Of a DNA stretch of 64,000 bases, positions 8,797 to 16,669 are shown in pieces. Positions within the stretch are counted from its first letter, which is position 1. Every line of letters begins with the position of its first letter. The stretch spans positions 62,001 to 126,000 of the forward strand of contig BNCN01000007.1 of NCBI GenBank assembly GCA_014656495.1, read 5' to 3'. This stretch comes from Comamonas sp. KCTC 72670 (GTDB taxonomy: Bacteria; Myxococcota; Myxococcia; Myxococcales; Myxococcaceae). Under the pieces are notes generated by a model. It worked only from the letters and a program-made list of their open reading frames with translations, was not told the origin of the DNA and made no database searches. Made by a program: the position numbers and the translations under genes.

Positions 8797-9384
8797 TCAC
8801 TCAGGATACGAGTCTTGCGCCGCTTTCCTGCGAGCAGGCTCCGCGGCCCGTCGCTCCTGAAACTCGCGGTCAGCCGCGAGCTTCTCATCGACGGCTCGGG
8901 CCAGCTTCGAGGGAACCTCCTCGGCCATAAAGGGCGCGAGCTGCGTGAGTGCCCGTTCCAGCTCCGGAAATGGAACCTGATCCTTTTCGACCAGGATCTT
9001 CCAGGGCTCGGAGACGGAGCTTCGCTCCAGATTGAAGGCGACTCGCTCCACCTGCCGCTCGGTGGGGACAGCGATGCGGGCGAACCCGAAGCCGTCATTC
9101 TCGCACGCGGTGACGATGACCTCCGTGTGCGAACCCGTCCTCCCTCGCCTCCCCCGCTCACCGTATTGGGCGCTGCACGCCCGCAGGGGACGCAGTTGCG
9201 CCTGAATGCCAGCCAGCGCCTGCAGGCCCCCGACGTCGGTCTTACCGATCATCCCGATGTCGGTCGGTTTCCGGTTCAGCAGGAACGTCGCCGAGGCCAT
9301 GCCGCCCACCACTGCGACCGCGGCGATGACGACGATCGCGCTCTTGCCGGACGTCCGCGCCGGCTCTGTAGGCAGTGTCTTCAT
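8797..9384 (-). CDS. Single-pass membrane protein, tandem paralogue 3 of 3
   Basis: A 195-residue protein. A positively charged N-terminus and one membrane helix (SAIVVIAAVAVVGGMASATF) precede an extracytoplasmic domain with DVGGLQALAGIQAQLRPLRAC, a second Cys (VTACEND), KILVEKDQVPFPELERALTQ and a charged C-terminus ending DSYPE. The two upstream genes share the same plan: helix, DVG...QAQL..L.AC..(Q/E)YG, (R/K)ILV(E/D)K......L...L.QLAP, charged helix, SY(P/T)E. The ATG lies 10 bp after the stop of the previous gene, so it is co-transcribed with it. Two conserved Cys residues suggest a disulfide outside the cytoplasm. I do not recognise the family and propose no function. Confidence 0.75.
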   Translation of the reverse strand: MKTLPTEPARTSGKSAIVVIAAVAVVGGMASATFLLNRKPTDIGMIGKTDVGGLQALAGIQAQLRPLRACSAQYGERGRRGRTGSHTEVIVTACENDGFGFARIAVPTERQVERVAFNLERSSVSEPWKILVEKDQVPFPELERALTQLAPFMAEEVPSKLARAVDEKLAADREFQERRAAEPARRKAAQDSYPE

Positions 9385-9394
9385 GTCCAGTGAC

Positions 9395-9988
9395 TCACTC
9401 GGTATAGGAGTTCTTCGCCGCTTCCTTGCGAGAACGCTCGGCGTCCTTGTACTCGTGCTGCTTGCGCTCGCTCTCTGCCCGGCGCTGGATCGCATTGGCA
9501 AGCTCCTCGGGATACTTCTCCACGAGAAGGGGCGCGAGCTGCTGGAGCGACTGCTTGAGATCCGGGAGCGAGGTCTCCTCCTTGTCGACGAGAATCCGCC
9601 AAGCCGCGGACCTGGAGCTCCGCTTCATGTCGAAGGCGACATGGCGCGACTGCAACGCCTCCGGAACAGAGACGACGACAGTGGATGCCGACGGCCCTTC
9701 GCAGGGCGAGACGGAGGCGAACTGGGCGGAGCCCAGCCAGCGGTGCCTCGCCACGCCTCGTCGCGCGCCGTATTCAATGATGCAGGCATTCAACGACTGT
9801 AGCTGCGCCTGAAACGGGGCCAGTTCTGGATTGCCGCCGACATCGGAATGCAAGCCGCCGCCCATTCCGCCGCCATTGAGCAGCATCACCCCGCCACCCA
9901 TGAGGCCGACCAACCCAGCGACCGCCACCAAGCGGATGACGGTGGGGTTGCCGGACTTCCGCGCCGGCTGCGTCGCTCTTTGGTTCAT
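9395..9988 (-). CDS. Single-pass membrane protein, tandem paralogue 2 of 3
   Basis: A 197-residue paralogue of its neighbours. It has a short basic N-terminus, a Gly/Val-rich membrane helix (LVAVAGLVGLMGGGVMLLNG) and a Gly-rich spacer. These are followed by DVGGNPELAPFQAQLQSLNAC, SPCEGPSASTVVVSVPEALQ, RILVDKEETSLPDLKQSLQQ and a strongly charged helix (RRAESERKQHEYKDAERSRK) ending NSYTE. It is separated by 75 bp from paralogue 1 and by 10 bp from paralogue 3. The charged C-terminal helix could form a coiled coil, with the other paralogues as possible partners. Function unknown. Confidence 0.75.
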   Translation of the reverse strand: MNQRATQPARKSGNPTVIRLVAVAGLVGLMGGGVMLLNGGGMGGGLHSDVGGNPELAPFQAQLQSLNACIIEYGARRGVARHRWLGSAQFASVSPCEGPSASTVVVSVPEALQSRHVAFDMKRSSRSAAWRILVDKEETSLPDLKQSLQQLAPLLVEKYPEELANAIQRRAESERKQHEYKDAERSRKEAAKNSYTE

Positions 9989-10063
9989 AGGGGCACGAAC
10001 CTAAATGCAACGCGCGCACGCCGAAAACCCCTGATTTGAGGGCACGTGAAACAGGCGGAAGAT

Positions 10064-10663
10064 TCACTCCGGATAAGAACTCTCAGCGTCCTCTTTGAGA
10101 GCGCGTTCAGCGTCCTTCCGCGCCTGGCGCTCGCGCGCCCACTGCGCATCCCGGTCGGCATCACGTTGACGCTCGATGGGGTACTGCGTGAGGAGGTGGG
10201 GGGCGAGCTGTTCGAGCGACTGCTTGAGCGCCGGGAATGAGGTCTGCTTCTTCTCGACCAGGATCTTCCAGGGCGCCTTCACGGAGCCGCGCCGCATGTC
10301 GAAGGTGACGTCGCTCGCCTGCAGCTCCGGCGGGACCGGGACGGAGATCCCCACGGAGTAGGAGGTCCCGCAGGGAACGACCTTGACCCTCGACTTGGAG
10401 CCCGTCCAGCGAGCCCTGTTCGGACTCTTTCGACTCCCGTACTCCATTTCGCACGCGTCCAGGGCCGACAACTGCGCCTGGACTGCGGCCAGCTCCGGGA
10501 GCTGTCCCACATCCGTGGTCCACATCCAGCCCATGGGCGCGGTTCCCGACGCAACCGCCACCGCGCCCCCCGCGACGAGCGCCAGTCCCCCGACAGCGGC
10601 GAGGGCGATGGTGAGCTTCTTGACCTGTGACAACGGCTCGGGCGGCGTCGACGGTGGTCGCAT
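10064..10663 (-). CDS. Single-pass membrane protein, tandem paralogue 1 of 3
   Basis: A 199-residue protein, first in the three-gene array. After a Pro-rich cytoplasmic start, a membrane helix (LTIALAAVGGLALVAGGAVA) leads into DVGQLPELAAVQAQLSALDAC, VVPCGTSYSVGISVPVPPEL, KILVEKKQTSFPALKQSLEQ and a charged helix ending SSYPE. Sequence identity with the other two is concentrated around the first Cys and the ILV-LAP segment. A 15-base perfect palindrome lies 22 bp upstream of the ATG. Transcription is divergent from the DUSAM gene at 10802 with about 140 bp between. The array most likely arose by tandem duplication. Function unknown. Confidence 0.75.
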   Translation of the reverse strand: MRPPSTPPEPLSQVKKLTIALAAVGGLALVAGGAVAVASGTAPMGWMWTTDVGQLPELAAVQAQLSALDACEMEYGSRKSPNRARWTGSKSRVKVVPCGTSYSVGISVPVPPELQASDVTFDMRRGSVKAPWKILVEKKQTSFPALKQSLEQLAPHLLTQYPIERQRDADRDAQWARERQARKDAERALKEDAESSYPE

Positions 10664-10684
10664 GGCCGCAGCAAGCTAGCGAAA

Positions 10685-10699
10685 CCCGCGCATCGCGGG
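10685..10699. promoter_or_regulatory. Short perfect palindrome upstream of the membrane-protein array
   Basis: CCCGCG-CAT-CGCGGG is a perfect 6-bp inverted repeat with a 3-base centre, 22 bp before the start of paralogue 1 in the divergent spacer. It could be an operator or a leader hairpin. In such GC-rich DNA a chance occurrence is plausible. Confidence 0.3.
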
Positions 10700-10801
10700 C
10701 AATCGGGCAGCGGGCGCCGCCGGACAGGATTCGGGTGAGCGAGTTGAATCCTCGTGGACGGAAGACCCGTGCTCTCCGCGCATAAGAAGAGGTGGTGACA
10801 C

Positions 10802-11182
10802 ATGTCCGAGAAGATTGATTGGGCCCCCATCCGCGCGCTGGCGCGCCGGGTCATTCGCGAAGGGGCGCCACTCGTCCTTGACGATGAAGTGCGCGCGCTC
10901 CTTCAGCGCACGGCGCGCGAAGCGGGCATCAGCGATGCGGATTCCGCGCACGCGCTCACGACAGAGGCAGGCGCCTTGGACCTCATCAACGAGTCCTCGC
11001 GGCGCATCACGGACGGATCCAACAGGTTGATGGACGCGTTACACAGAATGTACCGCCACCAAAAGGCCGGAGACTTCGACAGCGCCCGCCAGGAAATGCG
11101 GGATGTGCTCGCCGTCGAAGTCGTGCCGCGCTATCGCGAAACGGCACAGGGCCAGATCGAAGACATGGCCGACGAGCCGTAA
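10802..11182 (+). CDS. DUSAM domain protein, solitary copy
   Basis: A 126-residue soluble helical protein with the full DUSAM layout: IDWAPIRALARRVI, RALLQRTAREAGIS, RRITDGSNRLMDAL, AGDFDSARQEMRDVLAVEVVP and a terminal DEP. Its 3' third is nearly identical in protein, and very close in DNA, to the copy at 6263, which points to recent duplication. Unlike the two cassette copies it has no Cys-rich exported partner upstream; the preceding gene is divergent. A good Shine-Dalgarno (AGAGGTGG) sits before the ATG. Function unknown. Confidence 0.8.
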   Translation: MSEKIDWAPIRALARRVIREGAPLVLDDEVRALLQRTAREAGISDADSAHALTTEAGALDLINESSRRITDGSNRLMDALHRMYRHQKAGDFDSARQEMRDVLAVEVVPRYRETAQGQIEDMADEP

Positions 11183-11193
11183 CGACCCAAGGG

Positions 11194-11211
11194 GCGCGGC
11201 TGACGCCGCGC
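11194..11211. terminator. Hairpin between convergent DUSAM genes
   Basis: GCGCGGC-TGAC-GCCGCGC is a perfect 7-bp stem with a 4-base loop. It lies 11 bp after the solitary DUSAM stop and 22 bp before the stop of the minus-strand DUSAM remnant. It could serve both directions; there is no U-tract. Confidence 0.5.
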
Positions 11212-11233
11212 GCTCCGGTGCCCGTCGAGCGCA

Positions 11234-11437
11234 TTACGGCTCGTCATCAAGCGACTCCACATACGCGTGCAGACTGTCGCGATAGAGCGGCACCACTTCG
11301 ACGGCCAAGGCTTCATGGAGGATGTGGCGAGAACCATCAACATCCCCCGCATCCCTTCGACGCACGGCTTCGCTGATGGCGCGAGACAGGCGCAGCGACC
11401 CGTGACGAATGCGGTCGGATATCTCTCTCACACCCAA
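11234..11437 (-). pseudogene. 5'-truncated DUSAM gene remnant
   Basis: The frame retains only the C-terminal half of a DUSAM domain, about 67 residues: VREISDRIRHGSLRLSR, then RRRDAGDVDGSRHILHEALAVEVVP, YRDSLHAYVESLDDEP. The N-terminal helices are absent. Only a weak TTG could start it. The frame stays open upstream across the end of the intact DUSAM gene, whose stop is only 7 bp away. The simplest reading is deletion between two tandem DUSAM genes that removed the 5' half of this copy. It could still be translated as a short protein by read-through coupling. Confidence 0.65.
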
Positions 11438-11444
11438 CTGGCGT

Positions 11445-11822
11445 TCAAGGCTCGTCCTCTAGCACCTCCAGGTAGGCATGCACGATATCCTGGTAGTGAG
11501 GCACGACCTCGACAGCCAACACCTCTTTCAGGAGCTGGCGAGCGCCATCCAAGTCCCCTGCCGACCTTCGCTCGCGCAGTTCTGTGATGGTGCGTGACAA
11601 ACGGCGCGACCCGTTGCTGAGCCGTCCCGCGATCTCCTTCACCAGCGCGGCGGCGCTCGCGTCGTTCATCAAGGCGCTCGCGGTGTCCGTTGGCGAGATT
11701 GCCACATCCTGTGCGGTAGTCCGGATGAGAGCGCGGACCTCGTCCGACAGAAAGGGCTGTATGGGCTCTGTGAGCTCGCGGGCCAAAGCGCGAATCGCAT
11801 CCCAGTCGCGTTGGTCAGGCAT
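11445..11822 (-). CDS. DUSAM domain protein, cassette copy 2
   Basis: A 125-residue protein with the DUSAM pattern: RDWDAIRALARELTEPIQPF, RALIRTTAQDVAIS, EIAGRLSNGSRRLSRTI, AGDLDGARQLLKEVLAVEVVP, tail EDEP. The ATG at 11820-11822 is preceded by AGGAGATGG and lies 11 bp after the stop of the Cys-rich exported protein gene, the same order as cassette 1. The longer open frame upstream is rejected because the extra residues have no DUSAM similarity. It is more diverged from the 6263 copy than the solitary copy is, so the two cassettes are old relative to the solitary duplication. Confidence 0.8.
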   Translation of the reverse strand: MPDQRDWDAIRALARELTEPIQPFLSDEVRALIRTTAQDVAISPTDTASALMNDASAAALVKEIAGRLSNGSRRLSRTITELRERRSAGDLDGARQLLKEVLAVEVVPHYQDIVHAYLEVLEDEP

Positions 11823-11833
11823 CAGTCCATCTC

Positions 11834-12268
11834 CTAGCGGCGGCGTGGGTGGCAGGTGGCAAACGGCCATTCGTGCTGCCCCTCGCAATTGCGGAAGCAG
11901 GCGTAGCAGTCCCCCGCCCAACCGGGCTTCTTCTCATCGCGACACTCGACGTAGGTGTTGATGCAGTTCTTCTTCCATTCAGGCAGCGCCGCGTTGTGAG
12001 CGTCCTCCGGTACGGCGGGCGCATCGTCCGTCGCCTCCATGGCCATCTTGACGCCAGCCAGATGCGACGCAGCCTCGCTCGCAGTGAGGCCGCATGTCTC
12101 GGGGACACCCGGGTTGCGCTGGAGGCAGCACGACACCGTGTCGGTGCAGGACGCCAGGGCATAGGCATCGCGTTGGAGAGTCGTGCTCGTGGCGCTGCTG
12201 CTGGCACAGCCCAGCGACATGACGGCAAAGAGGCACGATAGGCCAAGTCCTGCGCTCCGCTTATCCAT
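11834..12268 (-). CDS. Cys-rich exported (possible lipoprotein) protein, cassette copy 2
   Basis: A 144-residue paralogue of the protein at 5832-6260. The signal region (LSCLFAVMSLGCASSSA) ends in the same SLGC lipobox-like site. The mature part repeats the signature ASCTDTVSCCLQRNPG, CGLTASEAASHLAGVKMA, HNAALPEWKKNCI, CYACFRNCEGQHEWP. All Cys positions match copy 1, while the region between SLGC and the first conserved block, and the linker before HN, vary. Long stretches are also conserved at DNA level, so the two cassettes form a diverged inverted repeat. The DUSAM gene follows. It is probably attached to or exported into the envelope. Function not recognised. Confidence 0.7.
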   Translation of the reverse strand: MDKRSAGLGLSCLFAVMSLGCASSSATSTTLQRDAYALASCTDTVSCCLQRNPGVPETCGLTASEAASHLAGVKMAMEATDDAPAVPEDAHNAALPEWKKNCINTYVECRDEKKPGWAGDCYACFRNCEGQHEWPFATCHPRRR

Positions 12269-12323
12269 GGAAAGCGAACCTAGCCGACAACTTGGCGCCG
12301 AGCGTCAGCACTCCGGTGAAGGG

Positions 12324-12349
12324 CGCCGCCCGGCAGGACGCGGGCGGCG
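12324..12349 (-). terminator. Hairpin downstream of kce (end of the lysine operon)
   Basis: CGCCGCCCG and CGGGCGGCG form a 9-bp perfect stem around an 8-base loop. It lies 25-50 bp past the kce stop and before the divergent-side cassette gene. There is no clear U-run, so it is a hairpin-type end or an attenuator. Confidence 0.5.
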
Positions 12350-12373
12350 GCCATCACACGGCTCTCAGCGGTG

Positions 12374-13201
12374 CTACGACAACCGCAACAGCTTCCGCGC
12401 CTGCTCCGGCGTGGCCGGCTCCCGGCCGTGGGCCCGCGCGCGCTTCACCGCCTCGGCGACGAGCTCCCAGTTGCCCTTCGCGAGCACGCCCTTGGACACG
12501 TAGATGTTGTCCTCCAGGCCCACGCGCGCGTTGCCGCCCCGCTTCGCCGCCTCGTCCACGTAGGCCAGCTGGTGCCGCCCCACGCCCGCCACCGTCCAGG
12601 TGGAGCCCTCCGGCAGCGAGGCGATCATGAAGTCCAGCACCTCCGGACGCGGCTGCAACGTACCCGGCACCCCGAGCACGAAGTCGAAGTGCGCCGGCAG
12701 GTCCACCAGCCCCTCCTTCGCCAGGTAGCGGGCCTCGTCGATCATGCCCACGTCGAAGCACTCCAGCTCCGGCCGCAGCCCGGCCTCCCGGATGCGCCGG
12801 GCGATGTCCCGCACCAGCGGCCGGGGATTCCAGAAGACCTCCTCGCCGAAGTTCACCGTGCCCGTCGTCAAGGTGGCCATGTCCGGCCGGTCCTCGCCCG
12901 TGAGCGTCAGCGGCCCACAGCGCTGGTCCACCGTCATGCCCACCGCGCCGCCCGTGGACGTCTGGATGAGCACGTCCGTGCGCTTGCGGATGGCGCGGAT
13001 GGCCGCGCGGAACAGCTCCGCGTCCTGGGACGGCTTGCCGTCCGCCGTGCGCACGTGCAGGTGCACCATCGCCGCGCCGGCCTCACGGCAGCGCACGGCG
13101 TCCTCGGCGATCTCCTCCGCGGTGATGGGCAGGTGCGGCGTCTGCTCGCGCGTCGTCTCCGCGCCCACCATGGCCGCGGTGATGACCATGGGCGCGCTCA
13201 T
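12374..13201 (-). CDS. kce: 3-keto-5-aminohexanoate cleavage enzyme (BKACE family)
   Basis: A 275-residue TIM-barrel enzyme of the beta-keto acid cleavage family. By its context it condenses 3-keto-5-aminohexanoate with acetyl-CoA to give 3-aminobutyryl-CoA and acetoacetate. Visible are the metal-binding His pair in [14 protein letters not shown], the long [18 protein letters not shown] segment, [10 protein letters not shown] and the conserved [10 protein letters not shown] near the C-terminus. The start is the ATG giving [13 protein letters not shown]; it overlaps the kal stop as ATGA, so the two are translationally coupled. The last gene of the five-gene minus-strand operon. Confidence 0.88.
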   Translation of the reverse strand: MSAPMVITAAMVGAETTREQTPHLPITAEEIAEDAVRCREAGAAMVHLHVRTADGKPSQDAELFRAAIRAIRKRTDVLIQTSTGGAVGMTVDQRCGPLTLTGEDRPDMATLTTGTVNFGEEVFWNPRPLVRDIARRIREAGLRPELECFDVGMIDEARYLAKEGLVDLPAHFDFVLGVPGTLQPRPEVLDFMIASLPEGSTWTVAGVGRHQLAYVDEAAKRGGNARVGLEDNIYVSKGVLAKGNWELVAEAVKRARAHGREPATPEQARKLLRLS

Positions 13202-13596
13202 TTCGGCCCCCGCTGCTTGTCCTTGGGCACCACGCAGGTCCCCGAGGCCCGACACACCACCACCGACTCCGGCAGGACGTCCGCCGCCGAGTCATTCACG
13301 TCCGGACGCGGCTGGATGACCTTGCGCGCCTCGAAGCGCATCTTCCGCGACGTGTTGCCCGCGCTGACGATCTCGCCCTCGGCCTCGATGAAGTCCCCCG
13401 CGTGCACCGGGGCCAGGAACTCCACGGAGTCATAGGCGCGGAACAGGCCCTCGTCGCCGTCGCTGCGGATGCACAGCTCCGTGGCCACGTCCCCGAAGAG
13501 CCCCAGCATGCGCGCGCCGTCCACCAGATTGCCGCCGTAGTGCGCGTCGTGGCTGCTCATGCGCAGCCGGATGACCACCTTCGTTCCCGTGCTCAC
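13198..13596 (-). CDS. kal: 3-aminobutyryl-CoA ammonia-lyase
   Basis: A 132-residue hotdog-fold protein that removes ammonia from 3-aminobutyryl-CoA to give crotonyl-CoA, the final dedicated step of lysine fermentation. The segment [20 protein letters not shown] and the following [17 protein letters not shown] are typical of Kal/MaoC-like hotdog proteins, and position between kce and kamE supports the name. The start is read as GTG ([13 protein letters not shown]), overlapping the kamE stop as GTGA; an ATG 12 codons in is possible but would lose the coupling. The stop overlaps the kce start. Confidence 0.82.
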   Translation of the reverse strand: MSTGTKVVIRLRMSSHDAHYGGNLVDGARMLGLFGDVATELCIRSDGDEGLFRAYDSVEFLAPVHAGDFIEAEGEIVSAGNTSRKMRFEARKVIQPRPDVNDSAADVLPESVVVCRASGTCVVPKDKQRGPK

Positions 13597-14378
13597 TGGG
13601 GCTCCCCCTGGTAGTGCGCGTCCTGCGGCTCCTTGCCTTCCTTCTTGAGGAGCGCATGGACGATGTAGTTGGCCACGTCGGACGGCTTGGTGCCGGGCCC
13701 GAAGCCGGCGTCGAAGCCCAGCTCCAGCGCCAGCTTGTGGTCCACGCGGGGCCCGCCCAGCAGCAGCTGGACCTTGCCGTGGATGCCCGCGGCCTTCGCC
13801 GCCTCGATGAAGTGCCGCGAGTTGTCCTTGTGCACGTCGCGCTGGGTGACGACCTGGCTGACCAGGATGGCGTCCGCGTTGCGCGCCATGGCCTTCTTGA
13901 TGAGGTCCTCGTTCGGCACCTGGCTGCCCAGGTTGAAGGCCTCGAACCACGCGTAGCGCTCCAGGCCGTAGTCGCCCGCGTAGCCCTTCATGTTGAGGAT
14001 GGCGTCGATGCCCACCGTGTGCGTGTCCGTGCCCGTGCAGGCGCCGAACACCACGATGCGCCGCTTCACCTTCTCCTTGATGAAGGCGTTGAGGTCGTCG
14101 AAGGACATCTTCTTCACGACGACTTCGGGCACGTCGATTTCGGAGTAGTCCAGCGCCACGGAGGACCGGGCGTAGACGACGAAGAAGGTGTAGCTGTCCG
14201 CGGCGCGCTCGGCGGCGGCCACCTTCACGTCGGAGAACCCCATCTTCTTCGTGAAGACGGCGGCGGCCTCCTTGGCCTTCTCGGACAACGGCACCGGCAG
14301 GGTGAACGACAGCTGCACCACGCCGTCGTCCCGCCGGTCGCCGTAGGGACGGATGATCTGCTTGCTCGGCTTCACCAT
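13593..14378 (-). CDS. kamE: D-lysine/beta-lysine 5,6-aminomutase, beta (B12-binding) subunit
   Basis: A 261-residue subunit that moves the terminal amino group of D-lysine or beta-lysine to C5 with adenosylcobalamin and PLP. The cobalamin signature DTHTVG supplies the axial His120, and [11 protein letters not shown] lies in the Rossmann part. The Lys in [15 protein letters not shown] (Lys131) is 11 residues after that His, the spacing of the PLP-lysine in the characterised clostridial enzyme. The N-terminal third is the dimerisation domain. The ATG starts [14 protein letters not shown]; the long upstream extension is out of family. It lies 4 bp after the inserted exported-protein gene and overlaps kal. 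Confidence 0.92.
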   Translation of the reverse strand: MVKPSKQIIRPYGDRRDDGVVQLSFTLPVPLSEKAKEAAAVFTKKMGFSDVKVAAAERAADSYTFFVVYARSSVALDYSEIDVPEVVVKKMSFDDLNAFIKEKVKRRIVVFGACTGTDTHTVGIDAILNMKGYAGDYGLERYAWFEAFNLGSQVPNEDLIKKAMARNADAILVSQVVTQRDVHKDNSRHFIEAAKAAGIHGKVQLLLGGPRVDHKLALELGFDAGFGPGTKPSDVANYIVHALLKKEGKEPQDAHYQGEPQ

Positions 14379-14382
14379 CGGC

Positions 14383-14862
14383 TCACTTCCCCCGGGCCCG
14401 CTGAATCTTGACGCTGGTGCCCACCTTCTGGGCCAGCGGCGCGAACCGCTCCTGCTTCGTCTGCTCCAGATAGAAGATGACCGACCACGTCGTCTTCCCG
14501 TCGCAGCCCACATACGTCACGGAATCCACCGCGCCACTGCCATCCGGCGCCACGTCCGTCTCCTGACGCTTCGCCGCCGGCTGCGCGCCCACCTTCAAGC
14601 GCTCCCAGCCCTTTCCGCCAATGGACGCGACAATCTTGTCCACGCACGTCTGGGCCTTCATGCCGGCCGTCTGCACGGCGCCCACGTCCACCAGGAAGTA
14701 GGCGTCGCCGCTGGGCGCCTGGAACTTGAGCGTCCCCTCGTCCTCGGAGCGGTTCCACGAGGCGGGGACGCTGATGGAGATGTTCTTCACCTGGACCTGC
14801 GCCAGCGCGTCCGCGGAGCCACCCGCGGAGAGAACCATGGCAAGCACTGAACCGAGCATCAC
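14383..14862 (-). CDS. Small exported protein inserted between kamD and kamE
   Basis: A 159-residue protein with a probable signal peptide (MMLGSVLAMVLSAGGSADALA, cleavage near ALAQ). The mature part has about 135 residues with two Cys (AQTCVDKI and YVGCDGKT), a VKNISISVPASWNRSEDEG segment and a basic C-terminus (VKIQRARGK). It resembles small secreted myxobacterial proteins with a PsbP/DUF1795-like 'P.W' start, but I do not assign a family. The start overlaps the kamD stop as ATGA and its stop is 4 bp before kamE, so it is expressed with the two aminomutase subunits. Why an exported protein separates two subunits of a cytoplasmic complex is unclear. Confidence 0.75.
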   Translation of the reverse strand: MMLGSVLAMVLSAGGSADALAQVQVKNISISVPASWNRSEDEGTLKFQAPSGDAYFLVDVGAVQTAGMKAQTCVDKIVASIGGKGWERLKVGAQPAAKRQETDVAPDGSGAVDSVTYVGCDGKTTWSVIFYLEQTKQERFAPLAQKVGTSVKIQRARGK

Positions 14863-16409
14863 TGCGCCTCCAGGAGATCCAGGAACGGGTTGAAGTAGTC
14901 CGGCGCCTTCTCCAGCACGCCGTCGAGGCCCTTGCCGCCGGTCTCCTCGCGCTTCACGTCACCGAAGTGGCCCCGGCCGATGGCGGTCACCATGCCCTCG
15001 TCGCGGCACTCCTGGAGCAGTTGCTCCGCCCGGGCGAACACCTCGCGCGCGCGGTTGGCGATCTTCCCGTCCTCGCGGACGGTGAACTCCTCGTCGATGC
15101 CCCGCGCCGCGCGGTGGATGTAGGCCGCGGACTTGAGCGCCACGTAGCGGTCCGCGAGCAGCGGCGTGTGCATGGCCTCGGTCATCATGCCCAGCAGCTG
15201 GATGCCCTGCCGCGTCCACATGGCCACCAGGTTCGCCATCACGTCGTACGCGTGGCTGAAGAAGATGTCCGTCTCCTTGTGCTTGGTGGGCGGCATGTAC
15301 TTCAGCGGCGCGTCCGGGAAGCAGCGGCGCACCAGCATGGCCTGCGACAGCTCCAAGAGGAGCGTGTCCTCGCGGTACGGGTCGATCTCGTACGCGTGGC
15401 CGATGCCCAGCTGCCAGTCCTTGAGGCCCGCGCGCTTGGCGAAGCACTCGTTGATGAACTGGCTGGCGATGACGGTGTGGGCCGCGTCGTACGCGTCCGC
15501 CGTGGTGATGTAGTTGTCCTCGCCGGTGTTGATGATGATGCCGGCCAGGGCGCAGATGCGGCGGCTGAAGTACTGGTCGATGAACGTGCGCCGCATGTTG
15601 ATGTCACGGAAGAGGATTCCGTACATCGCGTCGTTGAGCAGCATGTCCAGCTTCTCGTAGGCCGCGCAGAACGCGATCTCCGACATGCAGAGGCCGGACG
15701 AGTAGTTGGTCAACTGGATGTAGCGCTTGAGCTTGCGGCTCTCGTCATCCAGGGCCTCGCGCATGATGCGGAAGTTCTCCTGGGTGGCGTAGGTGCCGCC
15801 GTAGCCCTCCGTCGTCGCGCCGTGGGGCACGTAATCCAGCAGCGACTGGGCCGTGGAGCGAATGACGGCGATGACGTCCGCGCCCGCCTGGGCCGCCGCG
15901 CGGGCCTGGTCCACGTCGTCGTAGATGTTGCCCGTGGCCACGATGACGTACTTGTGCGGCGCGGGCGGCATGGGGAACTGCTTCTGCAACGCGTCCCGCT
16001 GCGCGATGCGGGCCTTCAAGTCCTCCATCGCGGCGCGCGCCTCGGCGCGGACCTCCTCGCGGAGGTTGTGCTCCTTCTCGGCGGACAGGGGCGCGAGCTT
16101 CTCGGTGGGGAGCGCCGTCAGCCGCTCCACGGCCTCCAGCGGGCTCTTCGCGCCGAGCTCCAGCGCGCGGCCGTACCAATAGGCGGCGCCCTTGTTGAGC
16201 ACCCCGGCGGCCTTCAGCTTGTCCACCATCAGGTTGGCAAGCGGCACGCCTCGCGCGCCAGCTCCGGAGATTCCAAAGAAGCGCAACACGGTGCGCTCGG
16301 TCGAAACAGTGGTGTTACGGCGGATGAGGTCGAAGATCGGGTTGACGATTTCGTCCGCCAGCTTGCGCGCATGATCGATTCGCGCATCTTCAATGAACGG
16401 GCCTGGCAT
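14859..16409 (-). CDS. kamD: D-lysine/beta-lysine 5,6-aminomutase, alpha subunit
   Basis: A 516-residue alpha subunit with the PLP-binding TIM barrel of lysine 5,6-aminomutase. Conserved stretches include TVLRFFGISGAG, HKYVIVATGNIYDDVDQA, QAGADVIAVIRSTAQSLLDY, VPHGATTEGYGGTYATQENF, YIQLTNYSSGLCMSEIAF and QLGIGHAYEIDPYREDT, and the length matches the family. It is the first gene of the minus-strand operon kamD-(exported)-kamE-kal-kce, with overlaps throughout. It diverges from the catalase gene across 260 bp. The lysine 2,3-aminomutase that would supply beta-lysine (KamA) is not in the window. Confidence 0.93.
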   Translation of the reverse strand: MPGPFIEDARIDHARKLADEIVNPIFDLIRRNTTVSTERTVLRFFGISGAGARGVPLANLMVDKLKAAGVLNKGAAYWYGRALELGAKSPLEAVERLTALPTEKLAPLSAEKEHNLREEVRAEARAAMEDLKARIAQRDALQKQFPMPPAPHKYVIVATGNIYDDVDQARAAAQAGADVIAVIRSTAQSLLDYVPHGATTEGYGGTYATQENFRIMREALDDESRKLKRYIQLTNYSSGLCMSEIAFCAAYEKLDMLLNDAMYGILFRDINMRRTFIDQYFSRRICALAGIIINTGEDNYITTADAYDAAHTVIASQFINECFAKRAGLKDWQLGIGHAYEIDPYREDTLLLELSQAMLVRRCFPDAPLKYMPPTKHKETDIFFSHAYDVMANLVAMWTRQGIQLLGMMTEAMHTPLLADRYVALKSAAYIHRAARGIDEEFTVREDGKIANRAREVFARAEQLLQECRDEGMVTAIGRGHFGDVKREETGGKGLDGVLEKAPDYFNPFLDLLEAQ

Positions 16410-16669
16410 GAGCGCACCTTACCCGCCCGGACGGAAGCCGGTAGCGCCGATACACACCCCGGAAACGTTGCCGCACCGCATTACCGGTTCCAGCTCGCCG
16501 CACCGACTGGCCGGTGAAAACCGCCACCGACGGGACGGTGCACCCACCGCCATTTCGGTGACACGTCCTCAAGATGACACTTAAAGCACTGATTTCATTG
16601 AGCAGCTGTGCGCGGCATGAGGACTGCTTAAGCACGGGTCGCCTCATCCCCCAAGACTCGGAGAATCCC
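16410..16669. promoter_or_regulatory. Divergent intergenic region kamD / catalase
   Basis: Holds the promoters of both the kam operon and the catalase gene by position. Near the catalase side a lower-GC patch around 16571-16600 is the best place for a promoter. GGAGA at 16660-16664 is the catalase ribosome-binding site. No repeat or known operator could be assigned by eye. Confidence 0.4.
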
